Assembly: GCF_000964595.1 (NCBI RefSeq)
Contig: NZ_LANP01000007.1
Location: 1-43,472, forward strand
From: Orientia chuto str. Dubai
GTDB lineage: Bacteria > Pseudomonadota > Alphaproteobacteria > Rickettsiales > Rickettsiaceae
Direction of reading: 5' to 3'
DNA: 43,472 nucleotides
Under the pieces are notes generated by a model. That model was not told the DNA's origin and did not search any database. It worked only from the letters and a program-made list of their open reading frames with translations. Within the stretch, counting starts at the first letter, position 1. Each line of letters starts with the position of its first letter. The position numbers and the translations under genes were made by a program. Below, one piece after another: positions 9,455 to 19,206 of the stretch.

Positions 9455-10756
9455 ATGGCTGCTAATCATATCACAAATAATGGTGATCGGGGAATATTTG
9501 ATATTAAGCTTGATACTAAAACCTTTTGGCGAGCTCTAGATTTTTGTATGCCTATATTAGAAAGAAAAAATGTTGATCAAATTTTAGGTAATGTAAAACT
9601 TACTCACACCTTTGGTACTCCAGAGAACTATTTAGAAATAAGTGCTACAGATGGTGACATTTTTATTTATCAAAAACTACCAATTAAAATTAGCCAAAAA
9701 GATATTAATATAACCCTTCCATTGCGTGCATTAAGTGAGATAATATCTAAAATTCCACATAGTGAATTTACTATATGTTGTCAAAAAGATAATAAATTGG
9801 TCCAAATTAAAGGAGGAAAATATCTTGAGTTTAATTTAGCAGCATTACCTTCTAATCTTTTTCCTGTAGTTGAAGAAATAAGCGATTCAGATTTTGTTAT
9901 TCATACTACCGCTATACAATTAGCTCAAATTATTGAGTATGCTAAGTTTGCTATGTCTACAGAAGAAATGCGATATAATCTTAATGGTATTTACCTACAT
10001 TCAAAAGATTACAAATCATTAATAGCAGCAGCAACTGATGGACACAGACTTGCTAGTATAAAATGCTGTATTAATACTTTTAAAAAATATATATCTAGTA
10101 ATGATGGTTTTGGAGTTATTTTATCTTATAAAACTGTTACAGAATTGCATAAGATTCTCAAAGAATTGTCAATAAATCAATATAATGTAATTATAAGGGC
10201 TAAAAGTAATCGAATACAGTTTGATTGTAAAAATATCACTATTATTTCTAAATTAATAGATGGCAACTTTCCTGAATATGAGCCATTTATTCCTGTTAAT
10301 AACACAAAAGAAATAACTATTAACTCTGAGTATCTGTCTAAGTCAATTGATAGAGTATCAACTATCGCAATGGAAAAGTCCAAAATAGTGATTTTAGATT
10401 TAGATCAGGATGCTATTACAGTTCGTGCTTATGGTAATGCTCAATGTCAAGCTCAAGAACTATTGCTTCGGCAACAATATAATTATGAGAACCAAGATAG
10501 ATCTTCTCAGCAAAAAATAGAGGTATACGAATACATAGGCGATAATCAACTAACAATAGCTTTTAATGCAAAGTATCTGCTTGACGTTTTAAAAGTGTGC
10601 GATAATACTAAAGTTCCTATTAAATTTAAAGATTCTATATCTCCAGCTTTACTTCAATTTGAAAGAGATAATATTAGTGCTACTTTTGTAATAATGCCAG
10701 TTAGTGTTCCTAATCAAGAATCTATTTGTAGCCAAAAAAAAGAACAGAAGATATAA
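9455..10756 (+). CDS. dnaN: DNA polymerase III beta subunit (sliding clamp)
   Basis: Ring-shaped processivity clamp of DNA polymerase III. The 433-residue product is longer than the usual 365-380. Family landmarks include LPLRALSEIISKIPHSEF, FNLAALPSNLFPVVEE, NGIYLH..., AATDGHRLA and LIDGNFPEYEPFIP, the last near the middle. Extra length comes mainly from a low-conservation loop around QYNYENQDRSSQQKIEVYEY and a tail after MPVSV, where many clamps end MPMRL or similar. It lies 14 bp downstream of dnaA, so the two are probably co-transcribed, and a perfect palindrome follows. Identification is secure; the C-terminal tail is unusual. Confidence 0.96.
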   Translation: MAANHITNNGDRGIFDIKLDTKTFWRALDFCMPILERKNVDQILGNVKLTHTFGTPENYLEISATDGDIFIYQKLPIKISQKDINITLPLRALSEIISKIPHSEFTICCQKDNKLVQIKGGKYLEFNLAALPSNLFPVVEEISDSDFVIHTTAIQLAQIIEYAKFAMSTEEMRYNLNGIYLHSKDYKSLIAAATDGHRLASIKCCINTFKKYISSNDGFGVILSYKTVTELHKILKELSINQYNVIIRAKSNRIQFDCKNITIISKLIDGNFPEYEPFIPVNNTKEITINSEYLSKSIDRVSTIAMEKSKIVILDLDQDAITVRAYGNAQCQAQELLLRQQYNYENQDRSSQQKIEVYEYIGDNQLTIAFNAKYLLDVLKVCDNTKVPIKFKDSISPALLQFERDNISATFVIMPVSVPNQESICSQKKEQKI

Positions 10757-10782
10757 AAAATAAAGATTAATAAGCACAGTCA

Positions 10783-10806
10783 AGATAAAGAAAATTTTCT
10801 TTATCT
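10783..10806. terminator. perfect 24-bp palindrome after dnaN
   Basis: AGATAAAGAAAA directly followed by its reverse complement TTTTCTTTATCT, centred 38 bp after the dnaN stop. There is no loop and no following T-run. It could be a weak terminator or a protein-binding site. The symmetry is exact. Confidence 0.4.
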
Positions 10807-11214
10807 ATGTAATATTATTATCATCTTTATTTAATCTGTTAGAAATATCTATTCTAGGTATAAATATAACTTTACTTACTAATATACCTTTAGTAAATGA
10901 ATAGTTCGGCAATGATTAAAGCAAAAAAGTATAAGATAGTAATAACTTTTAGCAGAGATAGAAAATCGAAGAATTAAAGATCTGCTACTGAAATCAAGAT
11001 AAAAGGATTTGCGATAGAATTAAAACATAGTGTTAATTATGTTGTGCATATAATAGGATAGGATTTTTTGCTATTAAAGCCAGGGAGGAAGTAGGGGAAC
11101 ACTTAAGGCACAATATCATCGGGGGTAGATAATTGAATAATTTTTCATGATTAGTAAGCATTTTAGCAATAAAAAAGTAGATAAGAAACTCTGAGAACAG
11201 AGCATAGAAAACAT
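10807..11214. other. non-coding spacer, no recognised gene
   Basis: AT-rich sequence after dnaN with stops in all frames. I see no gene here. One block (about 11,080-11,125) is more G-rich than its surroundings, with GGGAGGAAGTAGGGG and GGGGG; I could not assign it. Confidence 0.4.
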
Positions 11215-11320
11215 AATAAAAAAAACGATCTTGATATTAAGATATCTTTTTTCCATGGGATTATCTATTTACAGCTATAAATCCTCTACTTAATCTTTCT
11301 CAATCAAAAACTGAGATATT
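11215..11320 (-). mobile_element. IS982 left-end fragment
   Basis: A terminal repeat, read on the minus strand as ATCTCAGTTTTTGATTGAG, is followed by a start-like ATGGAAAAAAGATATC. This resembles the left end and first transposase codons of the copy near 19,760. The rest of the element is missing. Confidence 0.5.
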
Positions 11321-11421
11321 ATTATTAAGTAATTACTCAGTATATAAAAAATATTTGTTGAAATTACTTAGCTAATATTGCTTATTATATATCAATAGTT
11401 TTTCAATTTTAAATTGCAACA

Positions 11422-12672
11422 ATGAATAATGCTATAATCCGATACATAGTTGAAGCGATAAAATTTTACCAATTTGCTTTAGCATGGAATTGCATGCTTT
11501 GCTATAGAAATGATATTCAACAAATAAAACGGTGTGTGAAAACTGAAATTTCAAATGAAGAATGGAAATTGTTCAAGTTTTTTCAAAAACATGTTAGTAG
11601 TAAAGAATTATGCTACCATCCTGTTTTTAATATAAAACCCAAGAATTTAAACTTAATTTACAATCTTTTTGATCAAGGTAAACTTGAAAAGGCAAAAGCA
11701 CTTATAGGTGGTAGGGCTTTATGGAAACTTGCAGAACAAGCAATAGCAAAAGAAAATTTTTCATGCTTAAAATTTTTATTAGATTATCAACTACAGTGTA
11801 ATATAGCTTACAAGTTTCGTAATGAAGAAAATCAGTCAGAAGCAAAAGTAGCTGCAGTAAAGTTCTGCGCAGGTCTTTTAGGATATATAAACATGCGTTT
11901 AAATGAAATTGATGTAGTAACTGAAGAACCAATGACTAGTGATATAACATTTGCTAAAATGGTGGATTATTGTCTAACTAAATCAGAAGGACAAATACAA
12001 GCTATGCAATTAGATGGTCCTGTGCTTAAGACATCACTGCATATGTGTATTCAAAAAAATTACTTTGAAATTATAAAAATATTGTTACAACATCAAGCAG
12101 ATATAAATTATTGTAATATGTCTCCAGGATCAGAAAGGCCTCTTGGAACTCCGTTATATATAGCTCTTGAATGTAACAACTATGAACTTGCTAAAATATT
12201 AGTACAACATGGGGCTGTTGAGTATTTATCAGGTAGGGTAGATTCAATGGATAAAAAGGCAGGTCATCCACAAGTGGAAGCTTTATTACATGCAGTTGAA
12301 TTTCTCAAAAATACTGGATTTTTTACTGAAAATAAATGTTTATCAGAGAAAAAACTAAATGATCTTCTAAAGATAAGCGATTTTATTCAGACAAAATGTA
12401 AAACCTTGAGTAATTTTTATGAACTAATTGGTTCTGTTGACTCGAAAACCTTGCTGTCGCAATTAGCTTATGAATTTCGCTTAGATTCAAGATTACTATG
12501 CTTCTATATAGAAGCAGTGCAATTGGAAGCTTCGAAATTACAGTTATTAGATTATTATGTTGAAACCAGTGATCAGCATAGAACAGAAGATGCAGGTTGC
12601 TTTTGTGCTGTAATGTTTAACAGCAATAATGATGTAAAATTACAGGGAGATTGTGAAGATATAGCAAATTAA
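11422..12672 (+). CDS. ankyrin-repeat protein, effector candidate
   Basis: A 416-residue protein with at least two ankyrin repeats. These are at about residues 200-231 (KTSLHMCIQKNYFEIIKILL followed by QHQADIN) and 241-268 (GTPLYIALECNNYELAKILV followed by QHGA). A third, weaker one is possible near 97-125 (ALWKLAEQAIAKENFSCLKF). There is no signal peptide or clear membrane segment. The C-terminal ~110 residues are helical-looking and unassigned; I do not see a convincing F-box. Orientia encodes many ankyrin proteins, several exported to the host cell, so an effector role is plausible but inferred. It is flanked on both sides by IS982 debris and has no operon partner. Confidence 0.8.
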   Translation: MNNAIIRYIVEAIKFYQFALAWNCMLCYRNDIQQIKRCVKTEISNEEWKLFKFFQKHVSSKELCYHPVFNIKPKNLNLIYNLFDQGKLEKAKALIGGRALWKLAEQAIAKENFSCLKFLLDYQLQCNIAYKFRNEENQSEAKVAAVKFCAGLLGYINMRLNEIDVVTEEPMTSDITFAKMVDYCLTKSEGQIQAMQLDGPVLKTSLHMCIQKNYFEIIKILLQHQADINYCNMSPGSERPLGTPLYIALECNNYELAKILVQHGAVEYLSGRVDSMDKKAGHPQVEALLHAVEFLKNTGFFTENKCLSEKKLNDLLKISDFIQTKCKTLSNFYELIGSVDSKTLLSQLAYEFRLDSRLLCFYIEAVQLEASKLQLLDYYVETSDQHRTEDAGCFCAVMFNSNNDVKLQGDCEDIAN

Positions 12673-12839
12673 ATTAGGAGAAACATGCAACTATAACCAG
12701 AAACCTATGCCTAAAATATACAATTTCTATTAGTTATAATGTTTGTTAAAGATAAAAAAGAATCAGAATTAAACTTAAAATTATCTGCTAGCAAGTGTGA
12801 GTCTTGCAATAACTAAAGACTTAATGGAAGAAAAGAAAA

Positions 12840-13050
12840 ATCCATCTTATTTTAAATAAAATTAGCAGAGTGTATTATTATAATCTCTAAAGAGCCTATT
12901 TTCTAATGTTATTTGATAAATATATAGTCCATTAACCTTCTATATAGAATCTCTTATCCTTTGTAAATCATTTTGTTAAGTTATTATTCTATTCATAATT
13001 TATTTCTCTAAATTCTTGATCTAATCCTTTCTAATCTAAAACTGAGATCT
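12840..13050 (-). mobile_element. IS982 N-terminal fragment with terminal repeat
   Basis: The terminal repeat lies at 13,031-13,050 (CTAATCTAAAACTGAGATCT on the plus strand). Inside it, the stretch around 12,860-12,910 matches 19,610-19,660 (TAATCTCTAAA-AGC-TATTT). This is the 5' part of the transposase gene on the minus strand, with no open frame left. Confidence 0.5.
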
Positions 13051-13086
13051 AAATATATTAAATATTATCAGCAAAATTAATTTCAT

Positions 13087-13413
13087 TCACTTATTGATAC
13101 TTTGTAGTTTATTTATAATAAGATCACAGATGTTATAATTTATCTTTATGACTTTTAAACTACTACGAAGGCCATAAACTATCTTGATAGTTGATTTATT
13201 TATTTCAAGCCATTGTGATAGAAATTTTATAATTTCTTGGTTTGCTTTATTCTTTTCTGGTATTGCGTTAATGCAAATAGATATAAAGCTTTTATTATTT
13301 ATGTGATATAGTCCTATAATTTGATTAGTTTTAGCAGCTATTTTAACTCTAAGATTAATAAATATCGAATTTGTTGTAGTATCCAAAGACCAATAATGTT
13401 GATGAGTTGGCAT
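13087..13413 (-). CDS. YggU/DUF167 family protein
   Basis: A 108-residue protein of the UPF0235 (YggU, DUF167) family, which is widely conserved but of unknown biochemical function. The match is along the whole core: NLRVKIAAKTNQIIGLY corresponds to the family's v.P.a....i.g, then SICINAIPEKNKANQEIIKF corresponds to A.P..GkAN..li.f, then LSQWLEINKSTIKIVYGLRS to la..l.v.ks.i.i..G..S, ending with K-x-I-K-I. The usual proline-glycine before KAN is replaced by EK-N. It stands alone between two IS982 fragments, downstream of which lies the ankyrin gene. The family assignment is strong, the function is not known. Confidence 0.85.
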   Translation of the reverse strand: MPTHQHYWSLDTTTNSIFINLRVKIAAKTNQIIGLYHINNKSFISICINAIPEKNKANQEIIKFLSQWLEINKSTIKIVYGLRSSLKVIKINYNICDLIINKLQSINK

Positions 13414-13449
13414 ATGTTGTTTTATAGTTATTAATAATGCTTTCTTATA

Positions 13450-13667
13450 AAGTTTATCACAATCTTATTTTTAAGATGACCAAAAATTTTATTATATAAA
13501 CGTTCAATTGTTGAAACTGTATTAAATTCTTTTGAGCTCGAACATATAAAACATCGTTCAATATGGAATGCTTTCGTATATAATAGCATCCTGTCTTAGT
13601 TGCTTATTGTCTCTTTATATTTACTAAACCTTCTATTAGTTCTAAATTACTAATCTAAATCTGGGAT
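13450..13667 (+). mobile_element. IS982 C-terminal fragment with terminal repeat
   Basis: Reads in broken frames as the transposase C-terminus: RSIVETVLNSFELEHIKHRS followed by IWNAFVYN, then a LSYLLIVSLY-like segment. It ends in the element's terminal repeat at 13,633-13,667. The conserved R-S-I-V-E-T-V...H.RHRS pattern is typical of IS982 transposases. The N-terminal two thirds are missing. Confidence 0.65.
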
Positions 13668-13866
13668 ATTATTACAAAAAATTGTAGAAACAAGAGATAA
13701 AGTATGCTTAATTTTAGTATTAAAAATTGAAGAAGTGATCAAGCCTTGACTTTTACATTCTATTACAGTCTAAATTTGTAACACACTTTAATAAGCTATT
13801 TGATAACAATACTTAGGTTCTATAGTATTAACTTTAATTATACGTTTGATCTTTTTATGTAATATT

Positions 13867-15285
13867 ATGACAAATATAGTAACAAGATTTGCCCCTTCTC
13901 CAACTGGCTTTTTACATATTGGTGGAGCTCGTACTGCTCTTTTTAATTATTTATTTGCTCGCCACTATAAGGGAAAGTTTTTTCTTCGTATTGAAGATAC
14001 AGATACTGCTAGATCAGCTGAAGAATATAGGCTTAGTATTATAAATGGCTTAAAATGGTTAAAAATAAACTGGGATAATGATGTTTTTTACCAATCTGCA
14101 AATTTACAGAAGTATGTAAAAATAGCTTTAGAATTAGTTAAAAGTGGTAAGGCTTACTATTGTTTTACTACTCAAGAAGAAATTGATCACCAAAGACAGT
14201 TAGCTATTATTAAAAACCAAAGCTTTATTTTTAAGAGCCCATGGCGCAATAACACAACTTCATTATTAACCAATAATAACAAACCATATGTTATTAGATT
14301 TAAAGCTCCAGACCATGGTATTACAGTAATTAATGATTATGTACAAGGCAAAGTAGTATTTCAAAACCATCAAATTGATGATATGATTTTAGTGCGCAGT
14401 AATGGGATGCCAACTTATATGTTGGCAGTGGTAGTTGATGATCATGATATGGGCATTACTCATATTATTCGTGGTGATGATCATCTTACTAATGCTGCTA
14501 AGCAAATAGCACTATATCAAGCTTTAGGTTGGACAGCGCCAGCTATGGCTCATATACCTTTAATTTATGGGTTTGATGGTGCAAAATTATCTAAACGACA
14601 TGGAGCTATCTGTATTGAAGAATATCAAAAAATGGGTTTTTTGCCAGAAGCTTTATGTAATTATTTATTAAGATTAGGCTGGAGTTATCGAGATGAAGAG
14701 ATAATATCACATGACAGAGCTATAGAGCTGTTTAATTTTGATGGATTAGGCAAGTCTGCAGCTAGATTGGATTTTGATAAAATGCTATATTTAAATGGCT
14801 ATTATATTCGTAATACTGATGCTTTGATACTAACAAAACTAGTGATTGAGATATTATCTAAGCAATATATTCTTAGTAATGAGAGTTGTAATTTAATTGA
14901 AAAAGGAATGCCAGGTTTAAAAAGTAGAGCAAATTTAATTCATGAGCTTGCTGAAAATGCTAAGATTTATGTTTTAGATAACAATCTTACATTTACAAAT
15001 GAAGCTTTAAATATTATTCAAAAAACATCTTTAATATTAATTACTGAGGTAACTAATATTATTAATAATCTTCCAGAATTAAATTATGAGTTAGTTAAAC
15101 AAGCTTTTATAAGGTTAGCTCAAATTAAACAGATGAAATTAGGGCAGTTAATGGAGCCAATTCGAGCATTATTAACTGGTAATACTAAATCACCTAGTGT
15201 ATTTGAAATTATACCAATATTAGGGAAAGTACATACAATTAAGCGCTTAGCTAATATCGAAGCTATAAAAAACAATCAAATTTAA
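13867..15285 (+). CDS. gltX: glutamyl-tRNA synthetase
   Basis: Class I aminoacyl-tRNA synthetase charging glutamate, and in organisms lacking GlnRS also tRNA-Gln for transamidation. The N-terminus has the HIGH-type motif [20 protein letters not shown], and the KMSKS-type motif occurs as [38 protein letters not shown] and the helical C-terminal anticodon-binding part are also present. I choose the ATG at 13,867 ([11 protein letters not shown]) rather than the TTG at 13,846, because family members begin 3-6 residues before the R-F-A-P-S-P-T motif. That gives 472 residues, a normal length. It converges with the iscA-like gene, 7 bp apart. Rickettsiales often have two gltX copies; which one this is cannot be told here. 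Confidence 0.96.
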   Translation: MTNIVTRFAPSPTGFLHIGGARTALFNYLFARHYKGKFFLRIEDTDTARSAEEYRLSIINGLKWLKINWDNDVFYQSANLQKYVKIALELVKSGKAYYCFTTQEEIDHQRQLAIIKNQSFIFKSPWRNNTTSLLTNNNKPYVIRFKAPDHGITVINDYVQGKVVFQNHQIDDMILVRSNGMPTYMLAVVVDDHDMGITHIIRGDDHLTNAAKQIALYQALGWTAPAMAHIPLIYGFDGAKLSKRHGAICIEEYQKMGFLPEALCNYLLRLGWSYRDEEIISHDRAIELFNFDGLGKSAARLDFDKMLYLNGYYIRNTDALILTKLVIEILSKQYILSNESCNLIEKGMPGLKSRANLIHELAENAKIYVLDNNLTFTNEALNIIQKTSLILITEVTNIINNLPELNYELVKQAFIRLAQIKQMKLGQLMEPIRALLTGNTKSPSVFEIIPILGKVHTIKRLANIEAIKNNQI

Positions 15286-15292
15286 GTGTAAT

Positions 15293-15630
15293 TTATAGCG
15301 CAAAAGAATTACCGCAACCACACTTAGCTTGAGCAGCTGGATTAGTAACTTTAAAATATGAACGCCCTAGCTCTTCTACGTATTCAATAGTGGCATTTTT
15401 AATAAATTTTGTGATAATGAGTCAATTACTACTATAGCATTATCTTTCCTAGCTATAAAATCACCTAGTTCATAATCTTTAACTAGATTATACTCATAAA
15501 TGAACCCTGAACATCCTCCAGCATCAACACTAATTCTTAACATTAGTGGATCTGGTTCATTTTTATTTAACTCATCTATTCTTTTATATACTGTGTCACT
15601 TATTGTAACATGAAATTTTGTACTACTCAT
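15293..15630 (-). pseudogene. IscA/ErpA-type Fe-S carrier protein, single-base frameshift
   Basis: A-type iron-sulfur carrier family (HesB/IscA/ErpA), which delivers Fe-S clusters to apo-enzymes. The uninterrupted frame (15,376-15,630) gives 84 residues with the first ligand cysteine C40 in SVDAGGCSGFIYEYN. The frame then stops just after a run of five A (plus-strand T-run 15,396-15,400). One added base restores NATIEYVEELGRSYFKVTNP and then AAQAKCGCGNSFAL, which supplies the two missing ligand cysteines in CGCGNSF, and gives a protein of 112 residues, the normal size. So the gene is either broken by a one-base loss or mis-assembled. It lacks the metal-binding tail as written. Gene neighbours (gltX convergent, argS divergent) give no functional hint. 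Confidence 0.85.
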
Positions 15631-15743
15631 TTTTTTTGATTTTAGTTGACAATAATTATAGTTAATTTTTTCTTGATATAAAGGGTAATAATGTTATTTA
15701 TTATACAATAGTAGCTTTATTATTTTCCAGTTATTCATGGTTT

Positions 15744-17507
15744 ATGAACATTTATCAAAGGCTTAAGCAAGATATTGGTTTAGCAATTACTAGTATTATT
15801 AACGACCTAGAATCTATCAACAATAAAAAGTTAAACAATAATAAAATACCAATTATACTGGAATACTCAAAAGATATAAATAGCTATGACATTTCAACTA
15901 ATGTTGCAATGCTTATGGCAAAGATAATAAATCATAATTCAATTATACTTGCTAATTTATTTAAAAATAAACTTAGTCAATACTCTTATATTACTAATAT
16001 TGTAATAGCTGAACCTGGATTCATTAACTTTAGTATTCTTAAGCAAGAATGGCTAAACTATTTAGCTACAATATTAGATGGTAGCTATAGGGAAGAATAC
16101 AGTAATCTTGGCAGCAATAAAAAAGTAAATATTGAGTATGTTTCTGCAAATCCAACTGGGCCATTGCATATCGGTCATGCTAGAGCTGCTGTTTATGGAG
16201 ATGTATTAGCAACATTATTGCAATTTACAGGGTATAAAGTTACTAGAGAGTATTACGTTAATGACACTGGAGTACAAATTGATAATTTAGCTAAGTCAGT
16301 ATATTTAAGGTATAAGCAGGCAATAACTGGTCAAGAAGTTGATATATCTAAAGGATTATATCCTGGTAAGTATTTAGTACCAATCGGAGTAAAATTAGCA
16401 ACAGAATATAAAAATAATTTATTGTCTCTTAGTGAACCAGAATATTTGAATATTATAAAAGATGTAGCTGTTAATGATTTGCTGCAATCAATTAAAGAGG
16501 ATTTAGCACTAATTGGAGTTCAACACGATATTTTTTTTTCAGAAAAAAAGTTGCATGATAATAATGCAATAAGCAGGGTAATTGATTTATTATCAGCTAA
16601 GCAATTAATTTATACTGGGAAATTACTTCCCCCAAAAGGACAAAATAATAATAATTGGCAACCAAGAAGTCAGCTATTATTTAAATCTACTATTTTTGGA
16701 GATGATCAAGATAGACCATTACAGAAAGAAGATGGAAGTTGGAGTTATTTTGCCAGCGATATAGCTTATGCTGAAAACAAGATAAAGCGAGGATTTAACT
16801 ATGTGATTTTTATTCTTGGAGCTGATCATATTGGTTATGTTAACCGTATTAGGGCAATTATACAGGCACTTGATTATAAAAAAGAAATAAATTTGGATAT
16901 CAAAATTTGTCAGCTTGTCAAGCTAATTGAAAATGGCACAACAGTAAAAATGTCTAAGCGTTCGGGTAGTTTTACTACTATAAGGGATGTATATGAGACT
17001 GTAGGAAAAGATGTCATTAGGTTTTTTATGTTGACTAGAAAAAATAATACCGTTTTAGATTTTGATTTGATAAAATTACAAGAACAATCTCGCGATAATC
17101 CAGTATTTTATGTGCAATATGCTTATGTTAGAGCAGGTTCAGTGCTTAAAAATGCAAAAAATAATGCTAATAAAGCATATGAAATTTTTTCTGCTAATAA
17201 ATCAGATTTTAATCTTCTATCAACAAAAGAAGAACTTAATTTAATTAAAAAGTTAGCAGTTTGGCCTCATATAATAGAAGGAGCAGTAAAACATTTTGAA
17301 CCTCATAGCATAGCTCTTTATTTGCAAAAATTAGCAGTTGAATTTCATGCTTTATGGAGTTTAAAAAAATGTGACCTAGATTACAGATTTATAGTTACAA
17401 ATGATAATAATTTAACCGCTGCACGTCTTGCTTTAGCAGTAGCAGTTAGAGAAATTATTAGGGAAGGATTAAAAATTATTGGAATTACTTGTGTTGAAGT
17501 AATGTAA
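15744..17507 (+). CDS. argS: arginyl-tRNA synthetase
   Basis: Class I synthetase that attaches arginine to tRNA-Arg. The 587-residue product has the N-terminal Add-1 domain, the HIGH motif in YVSANPTGPLHIGHARAAVY (HIGH at 142-145), FILGADHIGYVNRIRA in the catalytic domain, VKMSKRSGSFTTIRDV as the KMSKS motif, and a DALR-type anticodon-binding domain at the end. The length is in the usual range. The next gene, a SPOR-domain membrane protein, starts 11 bp later, so they probably share a transcript. Identification is secure. Confidence 0.97.
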   Translation: MNIYQRLKQDIGLAITSIINDLESINNKKLNNNKIPIILEYSKDINSYDISTNVAMLMAKIINHNSIILANLFKNKLSQYSYITNIVIAEPGFINFSILKQEWLNYLATILDGSYREEYSNLGSNKKVNIEYVSANPTGPLHIGHARAAVYGDVLATLLQFTGYKVTREYYVNDTGVQIDNLAKSVYLRYKQAITGQEVDISKGLYPGKYLVPIGVKLATEYKNNLLSLSEPEYLNIIKDVAVNDLLQSIKEDLALIGVQHDIFFSEKKLHDNNAISRVIDLLSAKQLIYTGKLLPPKGQNNNNWQPRSQLLFKSTIFGDDQDRPLQKEDGSWSYFASDIAYAENKIKRGFNYVIFILGADHIGYVNRIRAIIQALDYKKEINLDIKICQLVKLIENGTTVKMSKRSGSFTTIRDVYETVGKDVIRFFMLTRKNNTVLDFDLIKLQEQSRDNPVFYVQYAYVRAGSVLKNAKNNANKAYEIFSANKSDFNLLSTKEELNLIKKLAVWPHIIEGAVKHFEPHSIALYLQKLAVEFHALWSLKKCDLDYRFIVTNDNNLTAARLALAVAVREIIREGLKIIGITCVEVM

Positions 17508-17518
17508 AAATAGAAATC

Positions 17519-18307
17519 ATGTTTATAAAACGCCTTATATCTTATTTAGATATAAATAATAAAATTACTTATGGTCAATACTTTGCTTATGTTATTTTAA
17601 TGCTATTGATACTTCTTGCAGAGCTTATATGCTTGTATTATATTGCTTTTTACTACTTATCTGCAGATATTCCAATAATTAAAAATGATAATTTTTTGCA
17701 TAAAATCAAACCAAAGGTAGTGGGTGGCATTAAAATATTAAACTCAGATAAAACTATATATGACAAAATAAAAAACGAAAATAGCAGTACAAATAATCAA
17801 GTAAAAATTTCACCTTTACCAGAGCAGCCACTAAAAATTTCTGATAATGAAAATTATATCTTAAAAAATGAGGAAGTTATCTATGCAGATTTAACAACAG
17901 CAGAACCTACAGCTAATGCTTTTAGCACACGTAATGTAAACAAAGTTGATTCTAACAACAAGCCATTATTGCAAGATTTAGAGATTATAATATTAGACAA
18001 GTTTGATAACAGATTAAAAAATTTGCTTTTACATTTGCCAACAAAAAAACATTCTATACGGAAATATAGGTTATATCTTGATTCTAGCTATAATGCAGAC
18101 CTTGCCAAGGAAATGTGGCAACAAATTTTTGAAAATAATAAAAAGGTACTTAAAAACTATGATTATATTATAGATAAAGTAATAATTGATAGTAGTAAGG
18201 TTATATACAATATTTTAGCTGGCGAATTTTCTAGTTTTAGCAATGCTCTTACGTTATGTAAAAAATTAATTTCTAACCAACAAAATTGTGTAGTAGTTCA
18301 ATGTTAA
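17519..18307 (+). CDS. SPOR-domain membrane protein
   Basis: A 262-residue protein with one N-terminal membrane segment at about residues 22-50 (YFAYVILMLLILLAELICLY) and a long polar linker. The C-terminal ~85 residues resemble a SPOR domain: YRLYLDSSYNADLAKEMWQQ, then a long turn, then VIIDSSKVIYNILAGEFSSF and ALTLCKKLISNQQNCVVV. SPOR domains bind denuded septal peptidoglycan, so a role at the division site is expected. The topology, short cytoplasmic tail then periplasmic C-terminus, fits. It sits 11 bp after argS. The domain call is from pattern only; it is moderately sure. Confidence 0.75.
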   Translation: MFIKRLISYLDINNKITYGQYFAYVILMLLILLAELICLYYIAFYYLSADIPIIKNDNFLHKIKPKVVGGIKILNSDKTIYDKIKNENSSTNNQVKISPLPEQPLKISDNENYILKNEEVIYADLTTAEPTANAFSTRNVNKVDSNNKPLLQDLEIIILDKFDNRLKNLLLHLPTKKHSIRKYRLYLDSSYNADLAKEMWQQIFENNKKVLKNYDYIIDKVIIDSSKVIYNILAGEFSSFSNALTLCKKLISNQQNCVVVQC

Positions 18308-18352
18308 ATTTGTTTTTTGCTAGTATAAAATTTAAGCACACATATAACGTTG

Positions 18353-18988
18353 TTATTTTAAGTGAACTCTAATGTATTCTATTATTTTTTCTGGAGAATC
18401 TTCAAGAGTAAAATGCGATATATATTTACCATTTTTATCCATTAAATATATAAAAGTAGAATGATCTATTAGATAATCTTTACTATTGCTGTCACTCAAT
18501 GCTGCAATGGTATAATACACACCAAATTTTTTAGTTATATCCTTAATTTGAAATTCAGTACCAGTTAAGGCAATAATTTTGCTGTGAAAATTTGTCATGT
18601 AATTTTTTAAAGTACTAGCATTATCCCGTTTAGGATCAACTGTCACAAAAATTGTAGACATATCTATATGATACATATCTAAAATTTTAATAACTTTAGA
18701 TAATTTATCCAGTGTAGCTGGACATACGTCAGGACAAAAAGTAAAACCAAAGTAAATAAGATATGGTTTTCCTTTTAAGGATTCACTGTTAAACTCCTGA
18801 TCATTGACATCAATTAACGTGAAGTTTCCGCCTATCTCGCTGCTTGCAACTGCAGAATGACTTGTTGTACTAGCTACTTTTTTAGACTGAGGCCATAAAA
18901 CGAGTATAAAGTATAAAGATAATACTCCTATAACTATAGAGATAACAGCTAGTAAGTTAAAAAAGCGCTTGTTATTTTTTGTATCCAT
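18353..18988 (-). CDS. Sco1/SenC-type copper chaperone
   Basis: SCO1/SenC/PrrC family protein that inserts copper into the CuA centre of cytochrome c oxidase. The 211-residue product has an N-terminal membrane anchor at about residues 12-32 and a thioredoxin-like domain facing the periplasm. The copper ligands are visible: C85 and C89 in FGFTFCPDVCPATLDKL and H176 in YLIDHSTFIYLMD. The FVTVDPKRDN segment is characteristic. It converges with the SPOR-domain gene, 45 bp apart. Identification is secure at family level. Confidence 0.95.
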   Translation of the reverse strand: MDTKNNKRFFNLLAVISIVIGVLSLYFILVLWPQSKKVASTTSHSAVASSEIGGNFTLIDVNDQEFNSESLKGKPYLIYFGFTFCPDVCPATLDKLSKVIKILDMYHIDMSTIFVTVDPKRDNASTLKNYMTNFHSKIIALTGTEFQIKDITKKFGVYYTIAALSDSNSKDYLIDHSTFIYLMDKNGKYISHFTLEDSPEKIIEYIRVHLK

Positions 18989-19206
18989 TTTTTCAAAGTT
19001 TTTAAAATTTTTATTAAAAATTAAGATGGCACAATACTACTTTATGAATATTTTCATTACAAGTTAATTCTAGCAACTCATAATTAAAAAATGCAAAATT
19101 ATGCTATTATCATATTGATTTAGTAAATTCCTTTTATGATAAAGGAAAAATGGTACAATAACAAAAGGCAAAACAACTGGAAAGTGGGAGATTGTAAAAA
19201 ATATAA
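18989..19206. other. intergenic spacer, no recognised gene
   Basis: Sequence upstream of the Sco1 gene up to the IS982 remnant. It probably holds the Sco1 promoter, but I see no consensus I would stand behind, and no open frame. Confidence 0.3.

Noticed and set aside
11702..11932. minus-strand ORF within the ankyrin gene
   Set aside because: Antisense shadow rich in leucine runs.
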